Shown one piece after another: positions 11,966 to 24,832 of a DNA stretch of 64,000 nt. How positions within the stretch are numbered: position 1 is the first letter of the stretch; each line of letters begins with the position of its first letter. The notes beneath the pieces are model-generated. The model was not told the origin of the DNA, made no database searches, and was given only the letters and a program-made list of their open reading frames with translations. This stretch comes from Oxyruncus cristatus (lineage: Eukaryota > Chordata > Aves > Passeriformes > Cotingidae): NCBI GenBank assembly GCA_013399855.1, contig VXAY01002248.1, forward strand, positions 51,959-115,958, written 5' to 3'. The position numbers and the translations under genes were made by a program.

Positions 11966-13980
11966 AGAAGAAAAGATCTGGCTTTATTTTAAGCACATTG
12001 TTTGCTACAGATATTTTTGGAGTAACTACATTTTAACTGTCGGCCACATGTTACATAAGCAGTGCAAGGTAAGCGCTGTGTAATCGCAGGACAATTATCT
12101 TGTTATTTCTGTCTTCCAGCTTAAGCAGCAAGTGCGGAGCCCAGTTCTGTTTGGAGCTTGGGGCCTGCTGCTGACCACTGAAACCCTTCCCCTTAGACTC
12201 TGGTTGTGAGCATATTCACATATATGCATACATGAATGTACACATATACTTCCGTGTATGCAATGCGGACAGTAAATGACAAAAGTGGTAATTAAATCAC
12301 ATATTGAAGATACTCACTCGAGGAATTCAATTTCTGGAAAGAACAGCTCTTTCTCCTGTACTTAATGGTGTGCTCATATCCCTACTGATGGTGTGGCTCA
12401 AGTTGCAGCCCCTTATTGTTCAGATTGGTGGGACTAAGAGCAGTTTCCAGAGAAGAGGAAGAAAAAAAAAAAACAAAATGAATATCATGCCAGATAGTCT
12501 GGTACTTGGATAACCTTTGCTAGAGGGAAAGGGAGTCAGGTGGTGAAAAAAATGAGTTTTCTGATTTTAGTCCAGGCTTTAGAGCAGACAGATCTGTTCA
12601 GAACTACCAGAAAATCTGCCTTGGAGGTTTTGTTAGTCTGGGTAGCAGTCCAGAATTTTCTCCCTGAGCTTGACATATTCAATATATTTGCTCCCTTATC
12701 CACTTTGCTCTTACTAGGTCCATGCCAAGCACATCTGTAATGTCTGCACAGAACAGTTGGGGTTTTTTTTCTTTTTTTTCTAAACAGCCTGGAGCAGCCA
12801 CGTTGTTAATCTTACTCAGTTTTTCTGCTGTGGTATAAATTCTTAGGATAATCTTGATCCGTGTTCTTCACAGGAGTTCGATGAAGAGCACTCAAGCATG
12901 TATCCCCAAATTATGGACCATCCATTGTCAGAGGGAGCAGATTCATCTGCAGGTCTATTTGCCAATATAAAGTAGAAACATTATTTTTCTTTTGACATAA
13001 TTAACGGTTCCTCTATAACATGGATAAAATATTTCTTGCAGAGATCCCACTCTCCTTTTTCTTCCTCCTTTGTTTCTGACTGTTTTATTTGGTAGCACTG
13101 AACTGAATTTGTAGATTTCAAATAAAGTAGGTTATGAGTTGCAAATTTACCGGCTGTAGATGTTTAAACAGGGGAAGAATACCAGAGTGTTGAAAAATTT
13201 GTGATATTTTGAAAAGCCTATAAAATATTTGCTATGTCTCCTTCAGTAAAATAAATCTGACCCTGCTGCATCTAAATCAATGAGAATCTCAACTTTTTTC
13301 ATGGAACATTGGATGATTGCTACTGGATATGGTGTGAATTGTCCTGGATCTTGACATTTTCACTTGAGACCTCTTTTCAACTGATCTTCTCCAAACTCAG
13401 TGGATGTTAAGAGGACATAACAATTCTACCTTTGGTATCTTATTGAATCTTTGGTCATGATCAAAGTATTTGTAAAGATGTTGGAAAGATATAAAGTATT
13501 CAGCAGTGCATGTATTTCAACCTGGGAACTTTCTATAGTAGTATTTTTCTGTGTTAATCTTATGACCCAAAACTATAGGGTAAAGATCCACCTTCTGATA
13601 CTGTCTGTAAAAAGTGACATTTTGTGTGCATTGGCATCAAAGGACATATGTATTCAACCATCACCACTGACAGCTTAGGATAATATCCACTACAAAAGGA
13701 AATGCAGTACAATAATTTTAATTTAGGAATTCAAGTTCTCAGACAATGCTTAACACTTCCACTCTTCTTCCACAAAACAATGAAATAAAGAAAGCAAATT
13801 TCCTCTCTCAGAAGGAAGCTATCACTTTGTCCCATCAACAAAGTGATGTTTTTCATAGACAAAATGAAAATATGGAAAACAATAGAGTGACTTAATTTTT
13901 TTTTTGACAAAAATTATTAAACAAAACCTGGGCATAATTTTTACATAAATGCAGATTAAACACAGAAATACAATACAAAC
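11966..13980. other. Unique sequence, no gene recognised
   Basis: The frames here are 75 codons or shorter, with no motif. The 12000-12130 block is complex single-copy-like sequence and could be regulatory, but there is no direct evidence. A short A-run lies at about 12461-12475. Confidence 0.5.
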
Positions 13981-14082
13981 TAATTTTCAATAGATTTGTG
14001 AAACCATTCAAGTAATTTTTTGGATAAAAAGTAATTTCCAATAGACTTGTGAAAAGAGTCAAGTAATTTTTTTGAAAAATCA
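13981..14082 (+). repeat. Two-copy 51-bp tandem duplication
   Basis: Two adjacent units start with 'taattttcaatagatttgtg' at 13981 and 'taatttccaatagacttgtg' at 14032. Both continue into a TCAAGTAATTTTTT segment. The offset is 51 bp and the copies differ at roughly ten positions, so the duplication is not recent. Confidence 0.85.
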
Positions 14083-15610
14083 TGTATTTTTTCCACTTTT
14101 CTTACGTTTAAAACAGACGCAGATGGACACGCAAAATTCCCGTTGTTAATTTTTCATAGGTTAATTCTGACATAAGTTGCTAGATGTGAAATTCATAAAT
14201 ATTGATTAATCTCATTATTTTTGGAGATGTTGTTTATATAACTAATGGTCATGTTAATTTTCCTGTACATCACTAACTATGACTTTGGCTGTGACTACTA
14301 TTACCCTCTTCCATTTCTTGCCACTATAGTCTCAAAGAGCAATGTATGTTTTTAGGAATGGGGGTTGTCTATCCCTTTGTGCTCGTATGTTTTTAACACA
14401 AGATTCCTTTAAAATTCCTTTAAACCTCTGCTAAGGGATTACCGCATTTCAAACTGTGTTGTGTTTTCTGCCTGTGCAAAATGCCAGTATTTCAGTTCTG
14501 AGGGTTCAAAAGGAATCTCTCAGACTTCTTGGATGACTAAATGTATTCCTACCTCCGTAATATTTAAATTCAAATATTTTTAATGAAATAATGAAATAAA
14601 AGAGAAAATTTACTTTTTCACTCTTCCCTTTTATGTGTAAAAATGAATAACTGAAGTCAGCTTTGAATTTTCAGTTCATCAAAATTCACTGGTCGTAGTG
14701 TGAGCAAATGTCTTTGGCACAAATTGTGACAAAGTTACTACAACTATTACTAAACCCTTAAACAAGCTAAAATACAGTAAGAATGTATTAGGGAGCTAAA
14801 ACCACATGTCTTAGAAAAAGGTAAATTTCTGGTTAAGAATAGCATCATCTTCAGGAAGTATCCAAATACTGAAAATTACAGTGACATACAATTTTCTGTT
14901 GATTAGTCATGGTGCCTGCAATAGATTAGACAAGTCACATAGTATGGCTATAGAGTCTGATTTAAATTCAGTAGTACACAAAGAATGACAAATAATGAAC
15001 TCACACACACACACAAAAAGAATAACAAATAATAAATTATATGCACACATGGGAATTTCAAGGTTAATCCAATACAAGCTGAAATAATGAAAAGATTCAC
15101 TTTTTATTTCAATAGAATTTGCATCAGACCCATGAGTTATTGTATAAACAACATTAAACATTAATTTCTTTAAATATCTGTGTAATAAAAACTCTTATAA
15201 ATCAAAGCAAATAAAATGGAAACAAAAGAGGCTGAAACTGCATACTGAAAAGTAACAAAGAGTTTGAGAGTTTGGGGAAATATTTGCTGGTGTTTTTTTT
15301 TTTCCAGCTGCTTTGTGTTTTGTTTTTGTTTTTAGTTTTTGATAGCATTTAACTGTGTTAAATAATTTTATAAAATCATCTTCAAGAAATGTATCTGTGG
15401 TATGTATGGGGATGATTATTACAAACCTGGACTCCTGTTTATTGGTCTGGAAGAGGTCAAGAAGTTTTTCTTTTGTAAGTTGGGATTTTGCAAGAACTAT
15501 TTCAGACAAAGTCTAATTAAAGGATGTCCAATTATTCATGGAAATGACACATAGTGTGCGGAATAGTGTCTCATATGATCTTTTCTTGTAGTTACTTAAC
15601 ACTTGTGAGA
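14083..15610. other. Unique AT-rich sequence with a short (CA)n run
   Basis: A short CA repeat lies at about 15000-15016 and a T/G-rich stretch (TGTTTTT words) at about 15290-15340. Minus-strand frames of 84 and 104 codons overlap these low-complexity parts and have no motif. Confidence 0.55.
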
Positions 15611-16150
15611 AATCATAGAATCATATAATGGTTTGGTTTGCAAGGCACCCTAAAAATCATCTAGTTCCAAACCTCCTGCCATAGACAGGGTCACCTTCCA
15701 CTAGACCAATTTGCTCAAAGCCCCGTCCAATCTGGCCTTGAACAATTTCAGGATGTGGAATGCACGAATCAACTGGGCAGCCTGTTCCAGTGCCACACCA
15801 CCCTCACAGTAAAGAATTTCTTCCTCATCTCTGATCTAAACCCATCTTCCTTCAGCTTACATCCATTGTCTTATTACTTCATGACCTCATGAAAAGTCCT
15901 CCTCTGGCTCTCTTGTAGCCTCTTCAGGCACTGGAAAGAGGTCTCAGGTATTACCAGAGCTTTCTCTTCTCCAGGCTGAACACTCCCAACTCTCTCAGCC
16001 TGTCTTCACAGGAGAGGTTCTCCAGCCTGATGACCAACTTAGTGTCTCTCCTCTGGACTTGTTCTAACAGGTCTTCAGGGCTTTCAGGGCTGCAAGGATA
16101 CATTCAACAGGTCAGACTGAGCTCTTCACCCACAAAACACTAACAAAACA
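15611..16150 (-). mobile_element. CR1 LINE 3' portion, antisense
   Basis: The plus strand begins with the reversed CR1 tail 'aatcatagaatcatataatg'. It continues through standard CR1 3' phrases in antisense: 'gggcagcctgttccagtgcc', 'cagtaaagaatttcttcctc', 'tctcttctccaggctgaaca' and 'cctctggacttgttctaaca'. It fades at about 16150 near the region matching 'gagctcttcacccacaaaac'. It holds the C-terminal part of ORF2 and the 3' UTR, 5'-truncated, with many lesions and no usable frame. Confidence 0.95.
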
Positions 16151-18774
16151 ATGGGTACTGGCATTAAAGTTACTGATAAAAAAAAATTCTGCAGTTGCAC
16201 ATAAGAAACGCACTTGCAACTGCCTTGTAAAGGAACAAAATTTGGTTTCTCTATTTTGGTAAAGGAGAATGGAAACGTGTAAAGAAGGATCACTGCTATA
16301 AATTAAATCTTCTTTGGAATATCATGCTGGTTGCCTGTTATTAGAGCAAGGACATATTTTGCTCTGTTGTAATTAATTCAATTCCATCCTAATGCTAACT
16401 TCCTACTTAAACTTCTTTTTCTCTAAAGGTTTCAGAAAACCTTTATGATTTTCCATATGAAGTTCTTTAATGCCATCATTATCAGATAACCAATCTGTAC
16501 AGTAAGGAGTCACTTTCTCATTCAGCATTTTATGGTAAGAAAGACTTCATTTTCTTATTTATTCTTGTAAAGCAGGACTTCTGTCCCCCTGTTACAGGTG
16601 TAGTAATCTAAGTTTTTGTATTCTGGCACTTCTAGACTCCTCTTTATACCAGATCTTTTCATTGATATTATAAAATGTTATGATACAGTTATAGTTTACC
16701 CCATTTCTACTCATCAGGTTTGCAAGGGCACACAATATATTCCTTATAGCATTCCAACTTCCATTTGCATTTTTACTTCCTTCCCATGCTGTAGGGAATA
16801 CACATAGCATGTCACCTTTTTTACAAAGCTCATTAACAAAATCATAGAGTAAGGTGAGGGTTGAGGCAAATGTTTGAGGAATATCTTGAGCCATCAGGTG
16901 CATTCAGTCATGTGCACTTCCCCAGGTGTTTCTTGTGGTACAAGACACAGAAGCCTCTAGTTTAAACTAACACAAGGGTTATGCATTGCTAGAAAGTTAA
17001 TTTTTTTGGTTGGTCTGTATTACCTAGGTGTTTGTGCCCTGCCAGGGTCTATTTTCAGTGCATTTACTAGGGGAATTAAGAATTCCGTGAATCTTTAACT
17101 GGAAACAGACATTTCTCATGAGCAGAGAATCTCTTTCTCACTGCAAACAACAGAAGAGGTGAAGGAGGAAGTGAAGTGGTACCACCCTACTCTGTTTGGA
17201 AAGGTAATTTAGCCCAGAGTGTGTCAGCCACCACCTTCTCTTACGTTCAGAATGAGCTGTGTGCAGAAGTAATAGCTTTAAACAACAAATTCCCAGTGCC
17301 CACGCTGTGAATCTTCCGCCTGAAAACAGTTAAACAGAAGACAAAAGAAATTTCACCATTCAGTTACAGTTATTGGGGGATACAAGAGAAAAAACACATT
17401 TTTTAAATATTGTATGTCATCATTTCCATCATTATCAGACTCCTTGAGCAAGAATAAATGTGTCGATGAGAGAATTGATCATACATGAAAGTTATGAATT
17501 TTAAGGAGACTCTGCCTCATTTGTATTTTATCAAATAGTTGATAATGATGTTCTATAATACAAAATTAAATATTTCTGTCTCCATTGTGTGTTCTTATTC
17601 ATGAGTTGGGCATTAGTCCTTAAACAGTGTACCTGCTTGTATATTTGCACTAGATGTGATTATTTATATTCTGAATAGTCTGCAGGGTCTTTAACTGCAT
17701 TGCCTAACCATTTTTACAAGTTTAAGATTGTGTGGGGAGAAGGGAAAGGTTAAGTTATTGAACTCATTTCCCTGCTCTTGTAATGGAAACCATTTTCTTT
17801 ATTATTTTATTAAAAATAAATTGATTTTTTAAAAAGGCAAGAAATAAGAGAGCTATAAAAATATGTGTTTACACCTGCTACTCATTTGGTTATACTGGAA
17901 AATATCTGGAGCAATTCTACTTGATATGAATGATATATGTGTACTTAAAATATGTCCATATTCCTATTGACAACTATTTGAATGGTGGAATTTTAACATG
18001 TTTAGGTACTTCACTAAACCTGGGGTTTTTTAAGGAGTGAAATTTGTATGACCAGATACATGCATTATTTATTTAACTTAGAGCTGCTTAGATTTTCCTT
18101 CCACTTACTGAAAAGAATAGGTAAATTTAGATAATAAATCATATCATCTTATCTTCCACGCAATGCCTGAGATAGACCAGATTAACAAAATAATAAAATA
18201 CTGAATACTTTTCATTAATTAGGGGAAATCTCTCAGACATGATCTGTAAAACCAGGGAGTTTAGGAGGAATTTTCTCTTCTTTAAACTTCTGTCCATTGT
18301 CCTTGTATGAGACCTTATGAGCAATATCAAGTACTGTTTTACTAATGATAATGACAGGATATAATAAGAGTATTAAAATTACTATGAGTATACTTGTATT
18401 TAGCCTTTAGTAAATGTAATGTTCGTTGTGAACTACATTCTATGGAAGCTTGAACAAGCATAGACAAAGAAAAGAACTTTACAGTAAATACAGCCTTTAA
18501 GGTTCCATAGAAAATAGACTTCACCTGAGTCTTACTAAGCAATATATTTTGCTTTTGCAAATACTTTTTTTGGGTGTGAATTTTCTTTTTTAGTGTGGCT
18601 TTTTAAACTTAGGATTTATTGCAGACTTTCATGTAGTAGCAGAATTTTTATTTGCTTATTTATCTTAGCCTGAGGTCTTAGGTCAAATCTCTGATTAAAA
18701 ATTGACTCACACACACACACACCTTGGTGTAAGGATTCAGATATTAGAATACCTGGTTGAATAATCAAAGCTTG
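16151..18774. other. Unique AT-rich sequence, nothing recognised
   Basis: The longest frame is 103 codons on the minus strand (16592-16903), with no family motif. A short CA repeat lies at 18709-18722. No repeat family was recognised. Confidence 0.5.
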
Positions 18775-18833
18775 TGGTTTTTTTTGGTTGGTTGGTTGGT
18801 TGGTGGGGGTTTTTTGCCTTTTTTTTTTTTTTA
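18775..18833. repeat. G/T-rich tract with (GGTT)n core and poly-T
   Basis: Four to five GGTT units are flanked by runs of T and a G5 run, then about 15 T. It is the opposite-strand counterpart of the A/C tracts elsewhere in the window. Confidence 0.9.
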
Positions 18834-20191
18834 TATTTGCCATAAAATAACTATAGATATAGTTAGGCAATGTATTAACTCATTCTACCCAGTTTATTCA
18901 CCCACCTTTATCTCCCTCTACCTTTTTCAATGATTCTTGATTCCATCCATGTTTTACTTGCATCTAATGAGCTTCAAGATGTGTTTACATCTGCAAAAGA
19001 CATTATTGTAGTTCATCTGTATTCATTTTTTTTCTGGAATATTGACATGAAAGAGGACAAAGTTTGTTGGAAAATTATCTAGGAATAAGGTTCAGGGAGG
19101 GATTCATCTCTCATTAAGTTATATGTCTACAGTGTAGAAATATACAGCTCATCTTCTTGATCCAAACACCTTCAGAATGAATTACTCTGAATTCTCACAT
19201 ATTATCTGTTTCAGAGACCTACTTCAGAAGAGTTTTGTCTGAGCTGTGGTTAATTCTCTCCATTGATTACACAGCGATGTTTTGTAAGTGAGTAGTTCAG
19301 ATAAAGTTGTTTATAACTTATATCTGATTAGGTAAATCCTTATTTGAAGTAGCTTCTTTTATCTTTTCCATGTCATATATCACAATGGCCTGAGACCAGA
19401 GAAGCAGGATAATTTAATTCAAGATTTAGAGATATCAGACTAAGAGCTATCTGTATTAAGCAATTGTACGTCAAATCAGTAGTGTGTGAACTAACCAGTT
19501 CCTTGCCATATTAGAGTCATAAGAGAACGGTGTAACCTATTCAATTACCATAATAATTTCCTCACAGCCCTGAGGGTTTCTTTTTGGAATTTTCTACCCC
19601 AGTGGTGCTCTTGTTTTAGACAATGCACAAATCCTCATGAGTTTAAAAAAATTCAGGTAATCTGGGAGAACACAGAAAATACAAAGGAGGTGGTAAAGTA
19701 ATTCTAGGGAATGATAGAGCCAAATAGAGCCAATCATGAAACATCAACAATACTGTAAGGCCAAGTGACAGTAAAAGTAACACAACAATTAAAATAACAA
19801 CTATCAGCATTAGAAGAGGGAATTTATTGGATCTCCACCTCTAAGTCCCTGGTCTGAATCCAGATCTAACGAGACTGACCAAATGTCACTCCAATTACGC
19901 AGCAATAAAAGTTCCAGAGTAAAATGAATTCCACAGTCTGAACTCAGCTTCAAGTGGGAATTTGTCTTCATTACAAACCTAGCATATATTTGGCACAGTT
20001 TGAACTCCTGTCTTTAAAAGTGCTTCATAAGTTAATGAACAGGAAGATTGAAACATTTGCCTAGCACTAGTAACTACCACATATCCAGGACTGGGGCAGG
20101 GGATAGAGCAAAAGACCCCAACTTCAACATCCTTTCCTCTCCCTTCTTCACATGCAAAATGGATATGCTTCTTGTGGATCTTTCAGTTTCT
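18834..20191. other. Unique sequence, nothing recognised
   Basis: No frame with motif support and no recognised repeat. Confidence 0.5.
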
Positions 20192-20353
20192 AAAAAAACA
20201 AACCAAACCAACCAACCAACCAAACACAAAAGAAAAAACACGTAACACAAAAACAAAAAAACAGACAAACAAACAAAAAAAAAACCACAACCCACAAAAC
20301 AAAACAAAAAACCCCCAAACAACTACAAAAAACCAAATAACCCAAAAAATAAA
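20192..20353 (+). repeat. 160-bp A/C-rich low-complexity tract
   Basis: About 160 bases consist almost entirely of A and C, with only scattered G and T. Words include AACC repeated at 20200-20220, AAACA, CAAAA and ACCCCC. Open frames on both strands across it (up to 139 codons plus, 83 codons minus) arise because biased composition lacks stop codons. They are not considered genes. Confidence 0.95.
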
Positions 20354-21760
20354 TTCCCTCTTTTTCTGCTTCTCCTGTCCTTTCCCTTTCACTCCCTTGC
20401 TCTTCAGTGCTATTCAAGGACACTCCACAAACTTGCCACAAAGATTCAGAGGTTCTAGATTTTCATTGTTCTTCCATAATTCAGTGTTCCACTTTTTAGC
20501 TGTCATAACCACCAGGAAAAAAAATAAAAGAAAAGAAGATGTGAAGATTTCAGGATTGCACACAAAAAAAATCTTTCTGCTCTACTACTAAATTTGATCT
20601 TTCCCATCAGGAAGACCTTCAACTTTGCTTGATAGACGCAGAATAATAAGTATATTGGTCTGTAAGATAGATTTTGAATTTACTTCTAATTCTCATTTGG
20701 GTTTTTTTTTGTTTTTGTCTTTGGTTTGGGGGGGTTTAATTCCAATCATTTGATTTTCTGATGGACAGAATAAAAACAATTTAGTCTTCTATTCACATTC
20801 TCCCCATGCATGTCTTAGAACAAATGATTCACATCATCCAAGGATTTCCTGATGCTGTATATCTGGAAAGAAACATTAGTATTGTAAGGAAGAGTAATAG
20901 CTTGCTTAGGAGTTTGACAATCTGAAGCAAGGAGGGAGCTGATTAGGCAGTGATTTGAAAATGTTTGAAATGATAGTACTAGCGGGAACCCAATTTTTAT
21001 TTTGTTTCCTCCTTTTGACTGTAATACAGAGGAGGCTGGATGGAGGCATTAATGTAGAATCATTGGTGTTAGTGTTGAGCAATGCTCTTTGACCGGGGCA
21101 GGGGCAATGCCAAAACCTAGTAATATTATTAAGTGCACTGTGAATTTAGAGCAAATCAGCTGAGTTCTGTAGTTTTACCTCATATGTGCACCTATAGACC
21201 AAAGATGTTGTTCCTCTCACTGCTTAAACTGATCTTCTGTCATGTCCAAATTTTGCCATTCAGAGAGTGTATTAATATAAAATTAATTTGATCCTATACC
21301 TTGAGCAAGCCACAGTATTACTAGGATGGTCAGAAAGAAAGGAACATCCATCTTCTGAGAGAAGACTGAAGGATTTCTTTTGTTGAAGCAAGCAAAATTA
21401 AAGCTGATATGGAATAGCGAGGAAGAGAGGAAAAGCAGCTACTTGAGCTAAAGTTAATTTTAACACAGAATAAAATGACCATGAATAAATTATATTTAGC
21501 CCATTAATAGTGTTTTATCCACTGGGCTCTAGAAACCTTTTTGGAGAACCACTCCTATAAAAGAAGTAGGGGGAAAATAAAAACTGGTTTTGAAAATGAT
21601 TGCTCTAAGTTTACAGCAATGATTACATGCCATCGTGCCAATGGAAGGAGGATGGGTCTGGAGGGACAAGGACACTTATTTCACTTTGGATCTTTAGGTT
21701 AGCATAAAGCCTGACTTAGATATCTCCTATCTCTTCCATTAGTGCTGTTCAGTACCCTAA
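20354..21760. other. Unique sequence, nothing recognised
   Basis: A short T/G-rich stretch lies at about 20698-20738. No gene or repeat family was seen. Confidence 0.5.
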
Positions 21761-21851
21761 CAAAAAACAAACAAACAAACAAACAAACAAACAAACAATC
21801 CCCACACACACACAAAAAAAACCAATCCCCCCCCCAAAAAAACCCACAAAA
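21761..21851 (+). repeat. (CAAA)n plus A/C-rich tract
   Basis: Roughly eight CAAA units are followed by a CACACA run, a run of about nine C, and A/C words. The minus-strand frame across it (21699-21941) is a composition artefact. Confidence 0.95.
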
Positions 21852-24564
21852 AGTAAAATTCTTAGAAATTGAACAAGCAGAAAGATCTAGACATTTCTTG
21901 TAACAAGGTTCTCCAGTTTCTGATTCAGAAAGCTGACCCACAAGCAGTCCATGCCTATGAAGTCAGCAGGCAGCAGCCCCTCTTAACTCCCGATGGCTTT
22001 TGAATGCTGTATTCTTAAGCCAGCTCTTTCCACACTTTGCAGCAACCCTGTCACAATCCAGCAAAGAGCTCTGACTCATTCTGCCGACAGAGCACTTAAA
22101 ATGAACTGTTATTCAACGCTGAGATTTGCCACATGGCTAGATCATAAGTAACTTGCAAAGTCCATTGACTTGTACTGTGAGTCAGAAGTCACTTACAGGA
22201 TTTAAGAGTACCCATATATTCAACTACTCTCTTTTTACCACTTTCTCTTAGACAGCAGACAGCACCTTTATTAAAAAACCTTAAAATACTTTTCTTTACT
22301 TAGGGTATTTTATTTATTCTTCAGACTGTCTCAAGGAGCCTGTAAACTCCATCGCTAAAGACTGTCTCTTAAAAACTTGCAAAGACAATCCTGGCATATT
22401 AGCACTTACAATTTAGTACTTTTTTCTTTCTTTTTTTTCTTTTCCTGTTCTCTTTTTTTTTTTTTTTTTTTTTTTTTAAATTCAGGTAAAACACATTTTT
22501 GACTAAGTAACTCTCTTGGTTCTAGGAGAGAAGAAAAAACAAACCAAACCAAACGAATAACAGGAACGTGAACAAGTAGACGCAGAGGTAGTGATGATAT
22601 GGCAGTAAGGAGAAATTTCTACCACTGACCTTTTGGTCACTGATGTAATAGAGACATGATAGGCACCGAACTGTTTCTTCCCACTTGAAACCAAGTGTTG
22701 TGGTTTATTTGAAGACAGCAAATTATAAAAATGATCTCAGAAGGACTCTCCCAGATGTGGGTAAAAATCAGAAGAGTTGAAAGTAATGCCATGTACTGTC
22801 TGAATCTCCTTAAGAGTGACCATCAGCTGTGTAATTGAAAGATGGCAATGAGCACTGTAGCATCTTCTCCTGTGGGAAGGTGTTTCCAGAATGGTGCTCT
22901 TGCATTTCTTTAAGTTTGCGGGGGTGTCTGTATGATTTTTATTTTTTCCATTATTCCAACAATATCTTTTTGCCCTCCTTATCATTGTTAAACTGGTCAC
23001 TTGATTCATGAGGTAATGAAGATCCCCAAAATTTTATCAGATAAGATCTGGTGTTTTACTGGCTTTCTGTGACTGCTTCTTAAAAGTAAACACTTGCAAA
23101 ATGTTTATTTTACCTTACAAGGAAGGGATTTAGGGCAGTATCTGTCTTGTGTTTGTGCTTGTACAGTGACAATCTACTGTCAGCATTATAAAAAAATATA
23201 CTTTCATTAGAACTATAAGTAATTAAGTGTCCTGATAGCTTTATGGGGGTATCTGTTCTTGAGGAACCAGTCTGATGGTTTTAGTTGATTGTATGTAAAT
23301 CGAAAATACACAATAATAAACCATCTCAATTTCCTGTACCTCTCCTACCTCAGATTTGTAATATGACACCTCTTGCCCTACAACTAATTTGAAAATTTAT
23401 ATATATTTTTCCAAGCAACTTAATTCCAAGAAATGCATCAAGTCAGTATATTTCCTAATTTATTTGGGTCCTTGTAAAGTTTCATCTGATAGACATAAAA
23501 CTGTAAGATGATAGCATTGAAATGCAAGTCACAAGCTTCAATTAGGTACAATCAGAAATCATGCGGTGACTTCATTAAGTATCATTAAGAATGATCAAAA
23601 TATTGCTCTTAGGAAAAATACATCAAAAGCATGCATTTACACATTGATTAAACAGGATCTGCAATTTCTAAAATCTGGTACGAGAAAAAAGAATGTAGTA
23701 AATTAAGTGCTCATACCCTACTTAGCAACAAGGGACTGCTTAGCAACCAACAAAGTGAAAAATAATGGATATGGCAGTGCACAAACTCTCACCCCCCTTC
23801 AAAATGGAAGTATTGGACAGCCATAGACAGAAACTGAAATGAATTGTTAGAAAAAGTAAAGAAAAGTAAAGGTTTTCCTTGTCTCAATAAATTTCACTGA
23901 TGTCAAAGACAGCTAGTGTGGTCTAAGAGAGAAGCAGTTGGCAACCATAAGCTACTGCATAAGCGTTACAGCCACAATTCCTCAGTCCACTGATTCTCTA
24001 ACCCACATTTGCCCTCCTCTGTTGTACATCTACCAGCTCTTTGTCCTCTGTGCCCACATGTGAGCTTATTAGTCCTTCTTCATGTTGTTTCAGACAGTTC
24101 AGGCCACAGCAGCTGTACAGAAAGTCCATTTCCTAGCTGTCCCTTCTCATATGCCAATGTTTCTCCACCAGATACAGGAAATGTTTATGCCACTTGTCCT
24201 CACACAACAGAAAACAAGAAGTGTGATGTTTGGGACTTGAGAATCTGAGATTAATTACTTGAAATAACATGATTTTATGGACACACCCTTTTAAAAAAAG
24301 TTCTCTGAGGTCTCACTTTCTTCTTCCTCCAAACAAAATCCTTCAATTTTTTCTCAGAGTAAAATCTTACAGTCCTTTAACATTTTAGCATTTTTGGATG
24401 GAAGTGTTCCTTCTCTTAGGAAGGTGAATTGAAAACCAAAAAACTATTGGTTGTCTTGCTAGTTTTCTCAGAAGCCTGCTGAACTAAGATTATGTAGGAA
24501 TTGAATATATGGGAATATATAAGGGAATTGAATTTATAGGAAAGTGACTTTTTACACAGGCAGA
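21852..24564. other. Unique sequence with a poly-pyrimidine run
   Basis: A T/C-rich stretch ending in about 28 T lies at 22420-22478, followed at about 22538 by a short A/C run. Minus-strand frames at 22503-22721 and 22737-23009 and a plus-strand frame at 24009-24248 show no recognisable motif. Just before the CR1, 'ggaattgaat' recurs at about 24497 and 24523. Confidence 0.5.
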
Positions 24565-24832
24565 AGGTGATAGGACATGGCAAAATTACGGAAGGGGAAA
24601 GATTTAGACTAGATATTAGGAAGAAATTCTTTACTGTGAGGGTGGTATGGCACTGGTACAGGTTACCCAGAGAATCTGTGTCTGCCCCATCCCTGGAAGT
24701 GTTCAAGGACAGGTAGGAAGGGGCTTGGAGTAATTTGATCCTAGTGATTGGCATCCCTGCCCATGGCAGGGGATGGAACTAGATGATCTTCAAGATCCCT
24801 TCCAACCCAAACTGTTATATGATTCTACAATA
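24565..24832 (+). mobile_element. CR1 LINE 3' end, sense
   Basis: The sequence holds 'agatattaggaagaaattct', 'ttactgtgagggtggtatgg', 'ccccatccctggaagtgttc', 'ctgcccatggcaggggatgg' and 'agatgatcttcaagatccct'. It ends in a single worn 'tatatgattctac' tail. This is the last part of ORF2 plus the 3' UTR, severely 5'-truncated, with no coding capacity. Confidence 0.93.

Noticed and set aside
16592..16903. 103-codon minus-strand frame
   Set aside because: No family motif, no splice context, and an equally open 63-codon frame on the other strand.
20172..20591. 139-codon plus-strand frame and overlapping minus-strand frames of 69-83 codons
   Set aside because: They run through a nearly pure A/C tract in which stop codons are rare by composition; the predicted residues are low complexity (K, N, T, Q on one strand; F, V, C, W on the other).
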